A stretch of 64,000 nucleotides of DNA from the NCBI GenBank assembly GCA_019022495.1, contig JAFEKR010000052.1, forward strand, positions 213,359 to 277,358, in the 5' to 3' direction. Positions 33,616 through 45,245 of the stretch are shown in pieces (position 1 is the first letter of the stretch; each line of letters opens with the position of its first letter). A model generated the notes under the pieces. That model saw nothing but the letters and a program-made list of their open reading frames with translations. It ran no database searches and had not been told where the DNA came from. Source of the stretch: Epichloe hybrida. Its lineage: Eukaryota; Ascomycota; Sordariomycetes; Hypocreales; Clavicipitaceae. Both the position numbers and the translations under genes were made by a program.

Positions 33616-35351
33616 TTAATGGATCTTGGTAGCATCACGGGCCTGCTTGTTGGCAATTTGTTTCTCCTTGGGGATGGTGAGAGCATTGATGCCCAAGTAG
33701 TCGCAGATGGCGGTGACAACAATGTACGCCCAGCGAAAGTACACAACCAGCGAGAAGAGAAAGTACGCCCGCAGATAATACAACTCCATCGTGGGGCTGA
33801 TCTGGGGGAATCCCAACCGGGGCAGATTTCCGAGGAATGCGCCGCCGACAAGGGGAGCAAGCATGATGGTCCAATAAGGGAAGGGCTGGCGTGTCAAGTG
33901 AGCTAGAATCATTTTCGTGGTCAGCCTGCCAAAAACAAAGGACATGGTCAGGCAGAATAGGACCAGGTGGTTGTTTTTCATCAGGGTGCTGTACGGTGAG
34001 AAGACCCAGGCTCCGACACCCGAGGTAAAGACAGCCATTGGCGTCCACTCGGCAAGGACTGGCAGCACTGGCAGGCCTTGTTTCTGGCGAGCACACGCAA
34101 CGTTGTACAGGCAGAAGGGAACGTGGCCGACAAACAGAGTCACAAGAATAAGCCCAATCCAGATATCCCGGAATGATGTTTCGCCAAGCATGGCGGCCAG
34201 GCCGGGCAAGCGGTCGCCCAGGGCCGTTGCAAGAGGTAGTGTCCAGATGTGAGGTCCCCAGATACCCGAGGCCACCATGATGCTGCAAGCGATGAGGAGG
34301 CCTTCGGTAGGTCCATTGATATAACCGAGATAGAGCGTGTGGGTGTGGTAGGTCTCCCAGGTGGAAAAGAACATGGCGAGACAGGGGCACAGCGCAGTGA
34401 AGACGCCTGCGTGGGTCGTCCCTAGACCCATGGCTGCTGTTTCGAGTAAACTGGCCAAGGTGCAATTCAGAGAATCGATGCCGTGATCAAATAATTCGCC
34501 GAGGCCGCTCGATGTGCCGGTCCTCCTCGCCTGTTTGCCATCCACGTTATCCATGGTCTGATACATGAACAGACCGAAAGCGAAGCTGAGGTACAACCAA
34601 GCCGGTCCCTGATTCAAGAGTCCACCATGTGAGCATAAAGTCCAAGTTGCAATGACGGGTTGATGTCCAACGTACCGGCCCAACTAAATCAGGCATGTAC
34701 ATGACGAGCAGGCCAATGTTGCCCAGAATAAAAAAGAAGCCCAAGAGGGTCACCATGTTCGGGGCTAGCCACAGCGGCAAGACGTTGACAAAGGCATTCC
34801 ACTACAGAAGAACACACACAACTGTCAGCTCTGACCGCTCCCTTTGCCGTTTCCGCCGTGGTAGTCGATGCAGGGAAGAAGTGACGACGGAACAGAACGA
34901 TGGGCCGAGAAGGTGTCCGTCCCGACCTCAAGTACATGCTACATACCCATGGACCAAGAATATATTTCGATACGGGGGATTTGTCGACGCTCGAATACTT
35001 GTACGACTTGAGGTGTATCAGCGCATCGTCCGAGATGCACTCGGCAGCTGCTTTCTCTAGAGCTCAACATGGTCAGCTGCAGGCAAAGCTGAGGTGCGGT
35101 TTGCGTCGGAGCTCCCCGCCAAAACAAACCAAATGAAGGTCAAGGCAGCGCGGGCGTGGGTAGCAAGGAACGAGAAGGGGAAATGAGGCCGACAGCAGGG
35201 TATCGCACGTACTGGTGTTGGGGACCATGCTGGAATCGCCTCTGGAATCGCCTCTGGAATCGCCTCTGGAATTGCCTCTGGGTGGCAAGCTTTCTTGTTC
35301 GTAGAGAGGTAGCGTCTCGTTGTTGCTGCCGGACATGATTGGCAGTTTCAT
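33616..35351 (-). CDS. Choline/ethanolamine phosphotransferase (CDP-alcohol family)
   Basis: Four exons: 35351-35213, 35047-34947, 34801-34676, 34608-33616, giving 452 residues. After a low-complexity N-terminus comes ALIHLKSYKYSSVDKSPVSKY, then PLWLAPNMVTLLGFFFIL and the CDP-alcohol phosphotransferase signature DG-x2-AR-x8-G-x3-D-x3-D in DNVDGKQARRTG...FDHGID. About seven to eight hydrophobic segments follow. Role: last step of the Kennedy pathway, joining CDP-choline or CDP-ethanolamine to diacylglycerol in ER/Golgi membranes. CPT1 and EPT1 specificity cannot be told apart here. The start is uncertain: 35351 or 35336 are both in frame. The exon 1/2 junction is the least certain. Exon 1 contains a 12-bp repeat encoding RGDS-like units. 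Confidence 0.88.
35231..35281 (-). repeat. 12-bp coding tandem repeat (RGDS-type) in phosphotransferase exon 1
   Basis: Four copies of GGAATCGCCTCT (last diverged) on the plus strand. On the coding strand they encode the successive units GNSRGDSRGDSRGDS in the cytosolic N-terminal tail. Confidence 0.9.
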
Positions 35352-36422
35352 GGCGCCAGGCGGTGGAGGAGCGGTACGGCGGACGGGTTACTTTTTGTAC
35401 GCCGGCAACCGGCAGGCAAGCAGAGGAGGCGGAGGAGGCACCATGCCAGACAAGTCCAGCGTCATTGCACATGGTTCTGCAGGTTCTGCGGGCGTTTGTC
35501 AAAAAAAAAAAGGCCCATGGACCATGGTAATAATGTGGTCCCTTGCCGCTCTTTGCCCCGCATTACATTTATAGAAGCACACTGTTGAATACCTGAGGCG
35601 TTTCTTGATTTATTCTGACAAGTTGGAGACTTGCAAGTGAGGACGGCTCTTCCGCAATGCTTTCCCAATATCTGCGTGGCAGATTCCATAGCAACTTGGT
35701 TAATCACAAACAACTTGTGGAGTCGCCACCATTTTAGGGGTATAGGGGTGCGCACTCCGTTTTTGGCCGTTTGGCCTGCTCTTGTCATAAATCACGCACG
35801 CGGCCTCCTTTCTTTCTAGCCTTTTCTTCCCCCTTTTTCTTAGTCAACTACAAGAGATGAATAATTCCTATTCTTCAGTCCACTTCTTTTCACCCTACTA
35901 GCTACAAGTTAGCCTCAACGAATGATATCGGGGATTTTTGTTCAATGGATAATATGGGGGTTTTTGTTTTGGCAGCCCTTTGCGGGACCTCTCTATTGTG
36001 CCACCGTACTATATCTTGGCTGCCAGGGGGTCTCATGTTTGGTCGTGGTTAAAGCTAAGCCTGCTAATGCTATTTCAATGCGCCTCTGTGCCATTCGATC
36101 AGGGTTTTTAGACGCTTGGCGCCATGTATAGCGAGAGACTGAGCAGAAGGAACAATCAGTCGAGCGATATCTCTGACCATTAAAAGAATTATATATCCGT
36201 TGCGCTTCAACGGTCAAGTCATTTCCATCTGCGCAAACGACGCAGGAAAATGAGTGTATCGACAGCATAGATCTGCTAATGACAATGAAAGTGATGTGCA
36301 AGAAAAGAACAACAACGCTCCTTCTCGTGAAGCCTGAAAACGCTGAAGGAAAAGTAGTATGCAACAAGTTCGACCTCTTCTGTTGGGCCCAGGTCCGTCA
36401 CACACGGAATTATTGGCCTCCA
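35352..36422. other. Intergenic region phosphotransferase 5' / DUF7707-type gene 3'
   Basis: 1.07 kb with A-runs and T-rich stretches. Open frames lack recognisable motifs. Nothing supported. Confidence 0.45.
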
Positions 36423-37116
36423 TTACAACAAGGAGAAGCCGGCGAAGAGGCCAGTTAAAACAATGGCGAGGCTGTATGTGCGTCCGATCTCGAGGGCAGC
36501 AGCAGCCCCCTTCTTGCCATTGCCGCCGCTGGAGGAGCTCCCAGGTTCGTTTGTGTAGATGGTATCAGGGCTGTCAGAAGCTGTTGAGGTCGGCCCAGCT
36601 GTCTTGGTCGTGTTGGCCTTTTGCGGGCTCTGGGCACCGCAGGGATGGTTCTGGACGCAGTCCGACTTGCAGTCGTTCGAGCCGCATGCTCCTTGACATT
36701 GCGAAACCCACTCTTGGCAGACAAAGTAAGGCAAGCTCAGGGAGTACTCGGACACATTCGGTTGCAGCTGGTTGCCACAGAGGCAGCCATACTGAAGCGT
36801 CTCCTGATGAAATGGTTAGAACGGTCAGGCGTTGCTCGTGTAAGAAGAAGCTCGCATACAGGATCACACGTGTTGACCAAGGTCGTTCGGGGCTCCGTCT
36901 GTTGGCAAATGAGTGGGCATGTGCTCTTCTCCTGCGCACACCAGTTCTCTGGAGTGGATGGTCAGTGTCGTTTGAATACTTTGCCAGAATGCCAGACTGA
37001 AGTTTCTTACTTCTGTTGCTGATGGGCACACTAGACGGGTCGATGTTGTAGTCTGCGTTGGCAACGGCGGAGAGGGAGGCGGCGGCAGCTAGAACGGTGG
37101 CTCGAAGGGAAGGCAT
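36423..37116 (-). CDS. Secreted GPI-anchored cysteine-rich protein (DUF7707-like)
   Basis: Three exons: 37116-37011, 36948-36860, 36803-36423, giving 191 residues. Signal peptide MPSLRATVLAAAASLSAVANA, then a compact Cys-rich domain (NWCAQEKSTCPLICQQ, NTCDP, YGCLCGNQLQPN, PYFVCQEWVSQCQGACG, CKSDCVQNHPCGA). Next is a Ser/Thr/Asn-rich stalk (SSSSGGNG) and a C-terminal hydrophobic tail TYSLAIVLTGLFAGFSLL suited to GPI addition. The Cys pattern matches the fungal DUF7707 domain. Probably cell-surface or wall-located; the molecular function is not known. Upstream ATGs in the long in-frame extension are ignored because the signal peptide begins exactly at 37116. Confidence 0.87.
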
Positions 37117-38548
37117 CGTGGTGTATCGCGGGCCGGTCTTGAAAACGTCGAGAGTGACAATTGTTCGCAAGCTGTTTGTTGTTGTGATGCTGAGGCCAGC
37201 GGGCGTGCTCACAATGAACAAGTGCAGGCAAATGTGCAAGCAGATGGGATGTATGTATGTAAATGGGATGTAAATGGGATGAAATGGCGGAAGCGAGCGA
37301 CAGGAAAGGGGCGGGGAAAAAAACCAGTTCAATGAAACGCGACCAACGCTCCGTTTTGCATGAGCAAGAGCCCGACGATGCAAACAGTAACGACTGGAGA
37401 ATGGAGACGGTAGAAGAGAAAGGAGGAGGGCACCCCGGTCATGTTATAACATCATACGCCGCTAATTCTCCGTAAGGTCTGGCTTGTTCACGGATTACGG
37501 AGTAGTCTGTACTCCGTACGGATTACGACGGATTATTACTACACAGATTGCCAAGTGCCACGGGCCAAGCCATGAGCAGGGGGACGGGCGCGGACGGGCG
37601 ATCTGATACATGAAAATGCACACACGGACAAACCGCCAAATGCTAACTGGTCAACGAGGAGCCAACTCAGGGCCAGGAAATGCAGGTCTCAGAATGCATT
37701 CTATCATCTCTCCCTTTGACTTTGGCTTTGCTTCTAGGCTCCCTTTAATAGCAAGCGCCTGCTGGCTGACCTTTTGTTTTCGGATGCACTAGTGGGAGGC
37801 AGTGATTTTGGAGGGCTGGGCCCAAGAGAACAGAATGGCTCAATCAAATCTTGGTCAAAGTACAGTGCGTAGCCTCCTATCACGGTGAGTCAGTGAGGGA
37901 GATGCAGCCATGGCGCAGATCAGATGAAAGGCACTCTGAGTATACACTCACGCCGAACACGAGGCTCGCATGATGCATCCAGCATGTCGTGCAGATTCCC
38001 GGTCGAGCACTTGGCGCCACAATACGGAGTAGCAACCAGGGAATAGCTACTGGGGAATAACAAAGGTAAAGGCGTCGAGTTTGCGAGGCTGCCCCACCCG
38101 CCAAGCCACCGGTCCCTAATTCGGGGACAGTTGCCGCTATCATGATATTTCGTAAAAAGCTGGACACGATACGAACTTCTTCTCGTCACGCACCGTGTCT
38201 TTTAGCGCTTGCCTGTCGCTACCTACCGCCGCAATCTTCCATTATTGTGTACCATCATTGTGCTCATCTAGCGTCGCACAAAAAAAGGCGGGACTACTAC
38301 CACTACCTGTCAAATAATCCATGCTTCTTATGAATTACTGTACAGATTACGGAGTAGTGGGTCATCCTTATTATTCTTCACAACGTCAGAATTTCATCGA
38401 GCCATGACGCTTTGAGGCTCGAGCCAACAAGCGACTGCGATTTTTCTCCCCAACGATTCCCGCCACCACGCAGTATAGGCATCCCGGTCTCGGGAGCAGA
38501 CACAGCTTCTACCAACAAGCGATTCAGCCTCGAGTCACACATGGCTGC
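37117..38548. other. Divergent intergenic region with TACGGAGTA motifs
   Basis: 1.4 kb head-to-head region between the DUF7707-like gene and YPT35. It holds four TACGGAGTA/TACTCCGTA motifs (37496, 37510, 38023, 38348). The first two form a short hairpin. No gene supported. Confidence 0.5.
37496..37518. repeat. Small inverted repeat TACGGAGTA / TACTCCGTA
   Basis: A 9-bp perfect inverted repeat with a 5-nt loop. The same 9-mer is scattered through other non-coding parts of the window. Confidence 0.9.
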
Positions 38549-39345
38549 ATGGCGTCGGCGGTAGGCAAGGACCAGGTAGCCCGCGACTCTGGGGGCATGG
38601 CTCCGAATGCTGTGGTACGGTTAGAACACGATGCTGCCACATGCCAGATGGCGAGTCACGATAGCCAACGAAGCGATGACGACCGAACGGTCTCGCCCAG
38701 AGTCTCGACCAGCTCCATCAACTCCCCGCCGTACTGGATGACGACGGGGAACCATCAGCGAAACCGCTCGGCCGATTCGATCCCGCCTGTCGGTGCCATC
38801 ACCTTGCAGGATAACGATACTAGTGAGCATGACGATCGGAACAAGGCATGTTGGGCCAAAAGCGTCGAGATTATCGATCACACAGTCGTGAACGGCGGAG
38901 CTACAAGCATTGGAGCGTTTGTTGTTTGGAACGTTCGAGTCGAAACCCTCAGTGTACGTCACCGACCCTCACTGTTTGATCATTGTGCCGGAGAAATATG
39001 CTCATGGAAATCCTATCATGATAGGGAACCTATATGAACATTCGTAAGCGATATTCCGAGTTTGACGATTTTCGCGGCAAGTTGGTGAAAACGTTTCCGA
39101 ATTTCAAAGCGGCAGTGCCATCATTGCCTCCAAAGAGCTTGATATCCAAGTTTCGGCCTAAATTTCTAGAAAGAAGAAGAATAGGTCTCCAATACTTTCT
39201 GAAGTAGGTTCACATTTCCCAGTACAGCCCGACAAACAGGGACCTGGTCTGTGGGGAAGACGCTCACACTGCATGACATAGTTGCATTCTTTTGAATCCG
39301 GAATTCTCAGGATCTCCGGTGCTCAAAGAATTTCTGTTTTCGTGA
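38549..39345 (+). CDS. YPT35: PX-domain protein YPT35-like
   Basis: Three exons: 38549-38953, 39025-39203, 39282-39345 (introns GTACGT...ATAG and GTAGGT...ATAG), giving 215 residues. The first 100 residues are low-complexity and Ser/Asp-rich. The PX domain begins at WAKSVEIIDHTVVNGG, continues across the junction with MNIRKRYSEFDDFRGKL (phosphoinositide-binding Arg-Tyr), then FPNFKAAVPSLPPKSLISKFRPKFLERRRIGLQYFL, and ends NPEFSGSPVLKEFLFS. YPT35 is an endosomal/vacuolar PX adaptor that binds PI3P and recruits the Vps13 lipid-transfer protein. Short length and the domain at the C-terminus fit. An earlier ATG at 38541 is out of frame. Confidence 0.9.
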
Positions 39346-40910
39346 CGAGGTGGACAACCCGGTGGGCAAACGATGTTGATGAAAGGCAAATGTGGTTTGG
39401 GACATTACTGAAGTCGTAATTGTTTGTGTCATCAAACTAGCTCCCGTTCTAATTTGCCATGCGATATGCTGTCTGATTCGACGCCTCTACGAGTTTCTTG
39501 TACTTATTCGGGCTTTTCTGTGTTTACAACTTTTTCCTTTCGGCCGTTTCCCCCCTATGTAGTTTCGACCTCGGGCGGCTATCAGCGGGGCAAAGGTTTT
39601 ATTTAGCGCTGGGCGCAATAGCAATGTTCATTATCTTGTTTCATGCGCAGACTGTCTTGCAATTTGCAATTTTACACGGTAATAAGTCAAGCGGAGCCAA
39701 CAACAAATGCTTGTACGCTTCATCGGTGACTTTGCACATTTCTCAAAGCCCGTCACTGATCAGGCCCGTCCCTAGCTGGGTGTCCGATGCACTCTATACC
39801 TCTATACTTTCCGCGCAAGCTCTCAGCCTCAAACGATGCCTCCAACGTCACAACGGTCCGGCTTCTACGGAGTAGTAAATGGTTCGCTTCGTTCTGGGCT
39901 CAGTCGGGCTCAATCGGGCTCAGCGCAGCGTCTCCGCCACGGCAACGGCTGCGGGCGTGTTGCAGAGGGGCAGTGCAGTGGGGCTTGGCCATGCCATTGA
40001 ATCATCAAATTACATACGGATTACAACGGACGATATCCGAGTTGTGCGAGAAGCTGGCAACTTGGTGTGGCAGCGGTGGTGAGACCCGGGATGCATCGTG
40101 GCCGAGCATCGACTCTGCCTCGCAGCTGCCAGCAACACATTTTGTAGATAATGAAGCCCATGTCCCACGCGTGTCCCATGACAGAAGAGTGCAAAAGCGG
40201 CCATCTGCCCCTTTTCTCCTGCAGTGGCGGTTTTCTGTTCCCCGATCAACTGTTTTTTGGGGGCATACATGTAAATCTTCCCGACGACGCAACGATAGTT
40301 GTACTCCTCTGCGTCACCGTCGCCCGTCCCCGCCGTGGAACAGGCTTGACGGGCAGATCCTTGAAACTCCACGTCTTGGCGCAGTCCAAGTAATGACCGA
40401 CGGCCCCCGATCGTATGCTACTTTCCCTCTTTTCCATCCTAAATTCAACTCTTGGTTATTAGTATTATTTTTCTTTGCGGCAGCGGCTACGGCCACGACT
40501 CGATATCGACACATTTTCCGCGCATATATCCATGCGAACAGACATTGCATCAGATTCAGCCATCGTCGTGGAATCCCGAGGATTCTCGAGGAGCCTCAAC
40601 AGGAACATCAAGGCGGTGGCACCACTCAGGGAAGAGTTCCTCCCCTGCGCCCTTCGCCTCTCCTCTTGACCCGCCCACCCAGAGTCAGACCCCTAGTTCC
40701 GCTAGATGACGCCAAGCCCCTCTAGTAGAGGAGGGCATTGTGGAACGAGTAATTGCGTCTTCAAGATAGACTGTTTGTTATGATAATAGACGCGCTGCAA
40801 AAAAAAAAAAAAAAAAAAAGCGCCATCTTTGATAGTGGGTGTTCGGAATTATCGGTGACCCACCGTACAACGGACGAGTAGTACAATTAGATGAGACGAC
40901 CCGTGGGACC
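39346..40910. other. Intergenic region with no supported gene
   Basis: 1.57 kb between YPT35 and the IQ protein. It contains a TACGGAGTA (39866-39874), a 21-nt A-run (40799-40819) and several open frames (up to about 310 codons) with no domain, poor composition and no splice logic. I see no gene. Confidence 0.5.
40799..40819. repeat. Poly(A) run of 21
   Basis: Twenty-one A in a row, 91 bp upstream of the IQ-protein ATG. Such tracts are typical promoter-proximal nucleosome-excluding elements in fungi. Confidence 0.9.
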
Positions 40911-42641
40911 ATGTCGTCAACTGACAGCGCCATCTCGTTCAGTGCATCAGTCCCCAAGACCAAAGAATACATGGACTCCCTAGTTTTGCCGTCGCGGGAT
41001 CGTTTCCAGCAGATCGCTCAAGCTCAAACGGAAAAAGAGGTCGAGGCCCGGCGCAAAGCTAAACAGCATTGGCGGCACCTGTCGACATCAACATCAGCGT
41101 CAACGTCAGCGTACGAAACCCAAAATCACAACCGAGACAACGAGCGAGCCCAGGCAGCCCAAGTCATCCAGAAGACGTTTAGAGGCTACCGCGCCAGACG
41201 AGAACTCCAAGGTCATGGCTTGAGTGCGAGCACTCGATGGGTGACGGCAGTTCGAGAAGCACAGTTTCGCCAGAGTACGAAACCCCGCGGTTCCACAAAC
41301 GACGAATCAGCCGTCAAGAATGGCAGGGTCCTTGCATTGGAAGATGCCGTCGACTATCGACCAGTCAGCGCACGACAGAAATGGAAAAGGGCGAGTCTGG
41401 TAGCTCGTCGCGCAGGACATGATGACTCGGACTCGGATTCGGACTCGGAGGGAGATGGCGCGTTGTTGTCCCCGGAAGAGAAGACGGCAATGAAAGAGCG
41501 CAAAGAAAAAGCCAAGGCTGAACGACGCCAGGCTGCTCGCATGATGGGCCTGCAATACTTTTTGGAAATGGTGGACTCGAAACATCGATACGGAAGCAAT
41601 CTGCGCATGTACCACGAGGAATGGAAGAAGTCAAAAACCACGGAAAACTACTTTTACTGGCTGGACTATGGCGAGGGCAGGAACGTGGAACTGGATACTT
41701 GTCCTAGGGACAGGCTCGAAAGGGAACAGGTGCGATACCTGTCCCGGGAAGAACGGCAGTACTATCTCGTTCGTGTGGGCGCAGGAGGACGGCTATGCTG
41801 GGTCAAGAACGGAGCTCGAATCGACACGACGGAGCAGTTCAAGGACAGCATACATGGCATCGTGCCAATAGACGACCCAACACCTGCCTTCAGCCCCGGA
41901 GGCGCAGCAAAAGACGTGTCTCCCGTCGACAACGACAACCGTTCTTCCGGTTCCGAGTCCTCGGCCGAGTCGAGGCGCGAGGCCGACAGAGCAGCTAAAT
42001 ATGCTGACCCGGGCTTCGATGAGTCCAAGGGCATCAAGAGAGTGACGCACATCTCTGCATCCACCATCTTCAACCAACTTCTGCGCAAATCCGTCAGGAA
42101 GAACACTTGGATTTTTGTCGCGGATACCTCCTTCAGACTCTATGTCGGCATCAAGGACTCCGGAGCTTTCCAACATTCTTCGTTTCTGCAGGGAAGCCGC
42201 ATATCGGCAGCAGGGCTCATCAAGATCAAGAACGGACGGCTCAGCTCCTTGTCACCCCTAAGTGGGCATTACAGACCCCCCGCTAGCAACTTCCGAGAAT
42301 TTGTCAAGAACCTCAAGCAGGGGGGCGTGGACATGTCACACGTGAGTATATCCAAGAGTTACACCATCTTGGTAGGACTCGAGACATACTTGAAAGCGAG
42401 GAGGAAGGGCAAGGAATTGATGTGCAAGTTGGCCAGGGGCAAGAATAAGGTCCTCGCCCCAGAGGAAGCGAAGAAGAGGGAGGAGGCAGAAAAAGATAAG
42501 AGCGAGAGCGCAGCAAAAGAGAGGGAGTTCTTGGAGAAGAAGAGGGGGGAGGAGGAGAGGAGGAAGGCCCGGATGGGGCCCGGGGAGAGGGTCTTGGAGA
42601 AAATTAAGAGTTTTCCGGTTGGGGGGAAGGCTGGTGCTTGA
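40911..42641 (+). CDS. IQ-motif (calmodulin-binding) protein resembling plant IQM family
   Basis: An intronless frame of 576 residues from ATG 40911 (a non-ATG extension to 40839 was discarded). An IQ motif AAQVIQKTFRGYRARREL lies at about 82-99. Next are a Ser/Asp-rich acidic stretch (DSDSDSDSEG), a basic helix, then YFYWLDYGEGRNVELDTCPR with YLSREERQYYLV, and TWIFVADTSFRLYVGIKDSGAFQHSSFL...GRLSSLSPLSGHYRPPASNFREFV. That last pair of blocks is the hallmark of the IQM proteins of plants and their fungal relatives. The tail is a Lys/Glu-rich probable coiled coil. Expected to bind calmodulin and act in the cytosol; enzymatic function unknown. Confidence 0.87.
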   Translation: MSSTDSAISFSASVPKTKEYMDSLVLPSRDRFQQIAQAQTEKEVEARRKAKQHWRHLSTSTSASTSAYETQNHNRDNERAQAAQVIQKTFRGYRARRELQGHGLSASTRWVTAVREAQFRQSTKPRGSTNDESAVKNGRVLALEDAVDYRPVSARQKWKRASLVARRAGHDDSDSDSDSEGDGALLSPEEKTAMKERKEKAKAERRQAARMMGLQYFLEMVDSKHRYGSNLRMYHEEWKKSKTTENYFYWLDYGEGRNVELDTCPRDRLEREQVRYLSREERQYYLVRVGAGGRLCWVKNGARIDTTEQFKDSIHGIVPIDDPTPAFSPGGAAKDVSPVDNDNRSSGSESSAESRREADRAAKYADPGFDESKGIKRVTHISASTIFNQLLRKSVRKNTWIFVADTSFRLYVGIKDSGAFQHSSFLQGSRISAAGLIKIKNGRLSSLSPLSGHYRPPASNFREFVKNLKQGGVDMSHVSISKSYTILVGLETYLKARRKGKELMCKLARGKNKVLAPEEAKKREEAEKDKSESAAKEREFLEKKRGEEERRKARMGPGERVLEKIKSFPVGGKAGA

Positions 42642-43345
42642 TTGTGCTTGATTCGGACGAGTGATTTTGTCATTCTCATGTAATACCCCTTCTATTGCAA
42701 ACCATTTTGGTTGGCGCCGCTTCACGATGCATTTGCTGCCGGTGGGTTTGAGGTCGTAAACAGGCTCTGAACAGGCTCTGAACAGACGTCATGCAGGAGT
42801 GGTCTGCATTAGCGCGCCTGTGCGATGCGACAAAGATGACTGGTCCCGCTTTGTATACAAGTTCTAACAGCTCATCTTGTCCATCACCAAGAATTGCACA
42901 CCGTGCCCCTATTTGTTCGAGAGGAGCACATCTCTTAAAGCAAGCTAGAGCAAAATCCGGTGTAGGGTAGCGTCATCCTGAACTTGCCATGACGGCAGCT
43001 GCAAAACAACAGACGGGCGTGCGGAGGCTGTTCGCTCAGGGGCTCTTTCCACTCGAGCACTAAACAGCCAGTCACTGAGTCTACCGGCGCAGTCGCTAAA
43101 AGGGCCTCAAGGGCCCCAGAATTAAAAACAAACAGAACGCACAGAGTACAGCTTCAGCGCCTCATCGCGCACAGAGCAATAAAGAAAGCGTCTGATCTGG
43201 TAACCATCCCTCACATTGACCCGGTGCAGTCAACAAAAAAACACCATCGGAAGAAGAAGAAAAAAAAAATTCGCGTCGTCCTGATTGCGAGACTTGAATC
43301 TCTGCAGGCGGAGACGGACAATGCCAGGCCTCGCCAGCATCGCCA
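42642..43345. other. Intergenic region IQ protein / SAS4-domain gene
   Basis: 704 bp. Contains a direct repeat of ACAGGCTCTGA near 42761-42783 and an A-rich stretch just before the next gene. No gene supported. Confidence 0.45.
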
Positions 43346-45245
43346 ATGGCCTCCGTCACCCGCTCCAACCGGCGAGCTGAGGGCCTTCATCATCCCCATC
43401 ACGCCCATCACCACCACCTCAATGCCGGCCACAATCATCATCACCCCCTCACGCGCGGCGCCACCCCCCCGGTGGAGCTGTTTGCTACTAATGAAGGTGG
43501 CGGAAGAGGTCGTCAGAAGCGAACCCTCGAGCCGGCCGATCGCGACATCGATGCTTTGAAGCCCAAGAAGGCGAGAATCGCCGTCGAGATTCTCGCGCGG
43601 CAGCCGCCGCCACCCATGCAAGGTGTTCGAAACATGAACATACAACCTCCGCCGATTCCGCGACCGCCAACCATCGTGCCTGCCCCTGCCCCTGCCATCC
43701 CGCTGTCAAACACCACAAACACCACCACGGATAAGACGATACCGAGAACTACCATTCCACCACCGCCCCGACCATCTACAATTCGTCCACCACCTATTGT
43801 CACACCAGCTGCAGAATCACATCACCACGCTTCATCTCAGCTACCCTCCCGTGCTGGCGGGCCATCAAAGCCTGCTGGCGAGGAACAAAATCTTACCAGA
43901 CACCAAGCAGCCAAGGCCATCAATGGCATCAAGTCTGAACAAGACCGGCTGCAACCGAAGCCTGCGACGACACGCGCCCAAGGTCGAAAACTTCGCTCGC
44001 AAGAAGCAACTCGGTTCAAGAGTGACTTGTCTGCGTATTTTCCAGATTATGACGAGGTCATTGGAAATGATCCCAAGGAGCAGCGTACGTTCTCTCCAAA
44101 TTTCTTCTCCTACACGCTGCTGCTTGCGTTTGCGGCTTGTCGGCATTTCGCCATGGAGCACGGTGCTGACGTGACGTCTAGATTTGCTGAACCTGGAAAC
44201 CCCGATTGTGGTGTTTGACTCGAACGCTCGGCGTCCGGCTCCAGACATACAGCGAGGTGGTGCTCGAGCACAGCCACAGATCAACTCTGCCTGGGATTTT
44301 CCAGTTCGAGGGTACGGTGACTCGCTGTATACGGACGTGTTTGATTCGCAAAGAATCGATTTTCGATTCTTGGAAACCCAGCAGAATAGCAAGAAATTGG
44401 ACGATCCATTACCGGACAGCTTGTTCGAGCCATCACATAAACGGTCTGAAAGACTGGAGCGATCAATACGAAATACTGAAAAGGGTCGAGCTCAGCACGA
44501 AAAGGACCAGATCATACGATTGCTCGAGGGGCTCCAAGGCCATGATTGGTTGCGGGTGATGGGAGTAAGTGGTGTTACAGAAACAAAGAAGAAGTCCTTT
44601 GAGCCAGCCCGCAAGCATTTCATTAAAGGCTGCCAAGGCATTCTGGAAAAATTTCGCACATGGAACTTGGAAGAAAAGCGTCGCAAGCTCGAGAAAGAGA
44701 AAGCTATTCTAGCTGAGCAACAAGCAGCATTTGAACAAGAGCAGCAACACGAGCAAAGAGCGCGGCCGAAAAGCGAGATCGAGGACTCAGCGGATGAAGG
44801 TGCCACAGAAGAGACAGACCTTGACCATGTCGCGAGTGAACTGAATCGGGACGAGGTTTACGTGATTGAAGATTCGGAAGAGGTTGTAACGTCACAAAGC
44901 GACACGAGTGATGCTTCCCCTGCCAAGCAGTTGCGTCAGGAAGCTTTGGCGAGATCGCAACTGGCTGCAGCAAATTCGAAAAAGCCAAAAGCATCCAACC
45001 GATCAACAGGCCCAAAGCATGTAGACCCGCCGAAAGAATTCACTTCATTCTTCCGTAAAAAGCACGAGCGCGATAGTTCGTTGAACCGCACACGACGCAC
45101 TGGGCGAAAGGTGCTTGCCTGGGGTCACCCAGTCCCGGACATGGACGAGGCAGACTTTGTTCTGCCAGAGGAGTATCGTGACGAAGACCTCCTGAAGTCC
45201 CGGGCACGTAAAAAGCGAAGAGACAAGCGCCACAGTCGACCGTGA
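43346..45245 (+). CDS. SAS4-domain chromatin protein
   Basis: Two exons, 43346-44084 and 44182-45245 (intron GTACGT...CTAG), give 600 residues. The first 150 residues are His-, Pro- and Arg-rich. Then come FPDYDEVIGNDPKE, LNLETPIVVFD, FPVRGYGDSLYTDVFDSQRIDF, LPDSLFEPSHKR and the conserved helical core ERSIRNTEKGRAQHEKDQII, LLEGLQGHDWLRVMGVSGVT, FEPARKHFIKGC (about 338-420), matching the fungal SAS4 N-terminal domain. Yeast Sas4 is a subunit of the SAS histone acetyltransferase complex acting on H4 K16 in silencing; the filamentous-fungal role is less clear. The C-terminal half is acidic then basic, suiting a nuclear protein. No catalytic HAT domain is present. Confidence 0.82.

Noticed and set aside
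39787..40725. A 312-codon frame between YPT35 and the IQ protein
   Set aside because: Arg/Pro/Ser-rich without domain, no splice logic, and it covers several simple stretches; considered non-coding.
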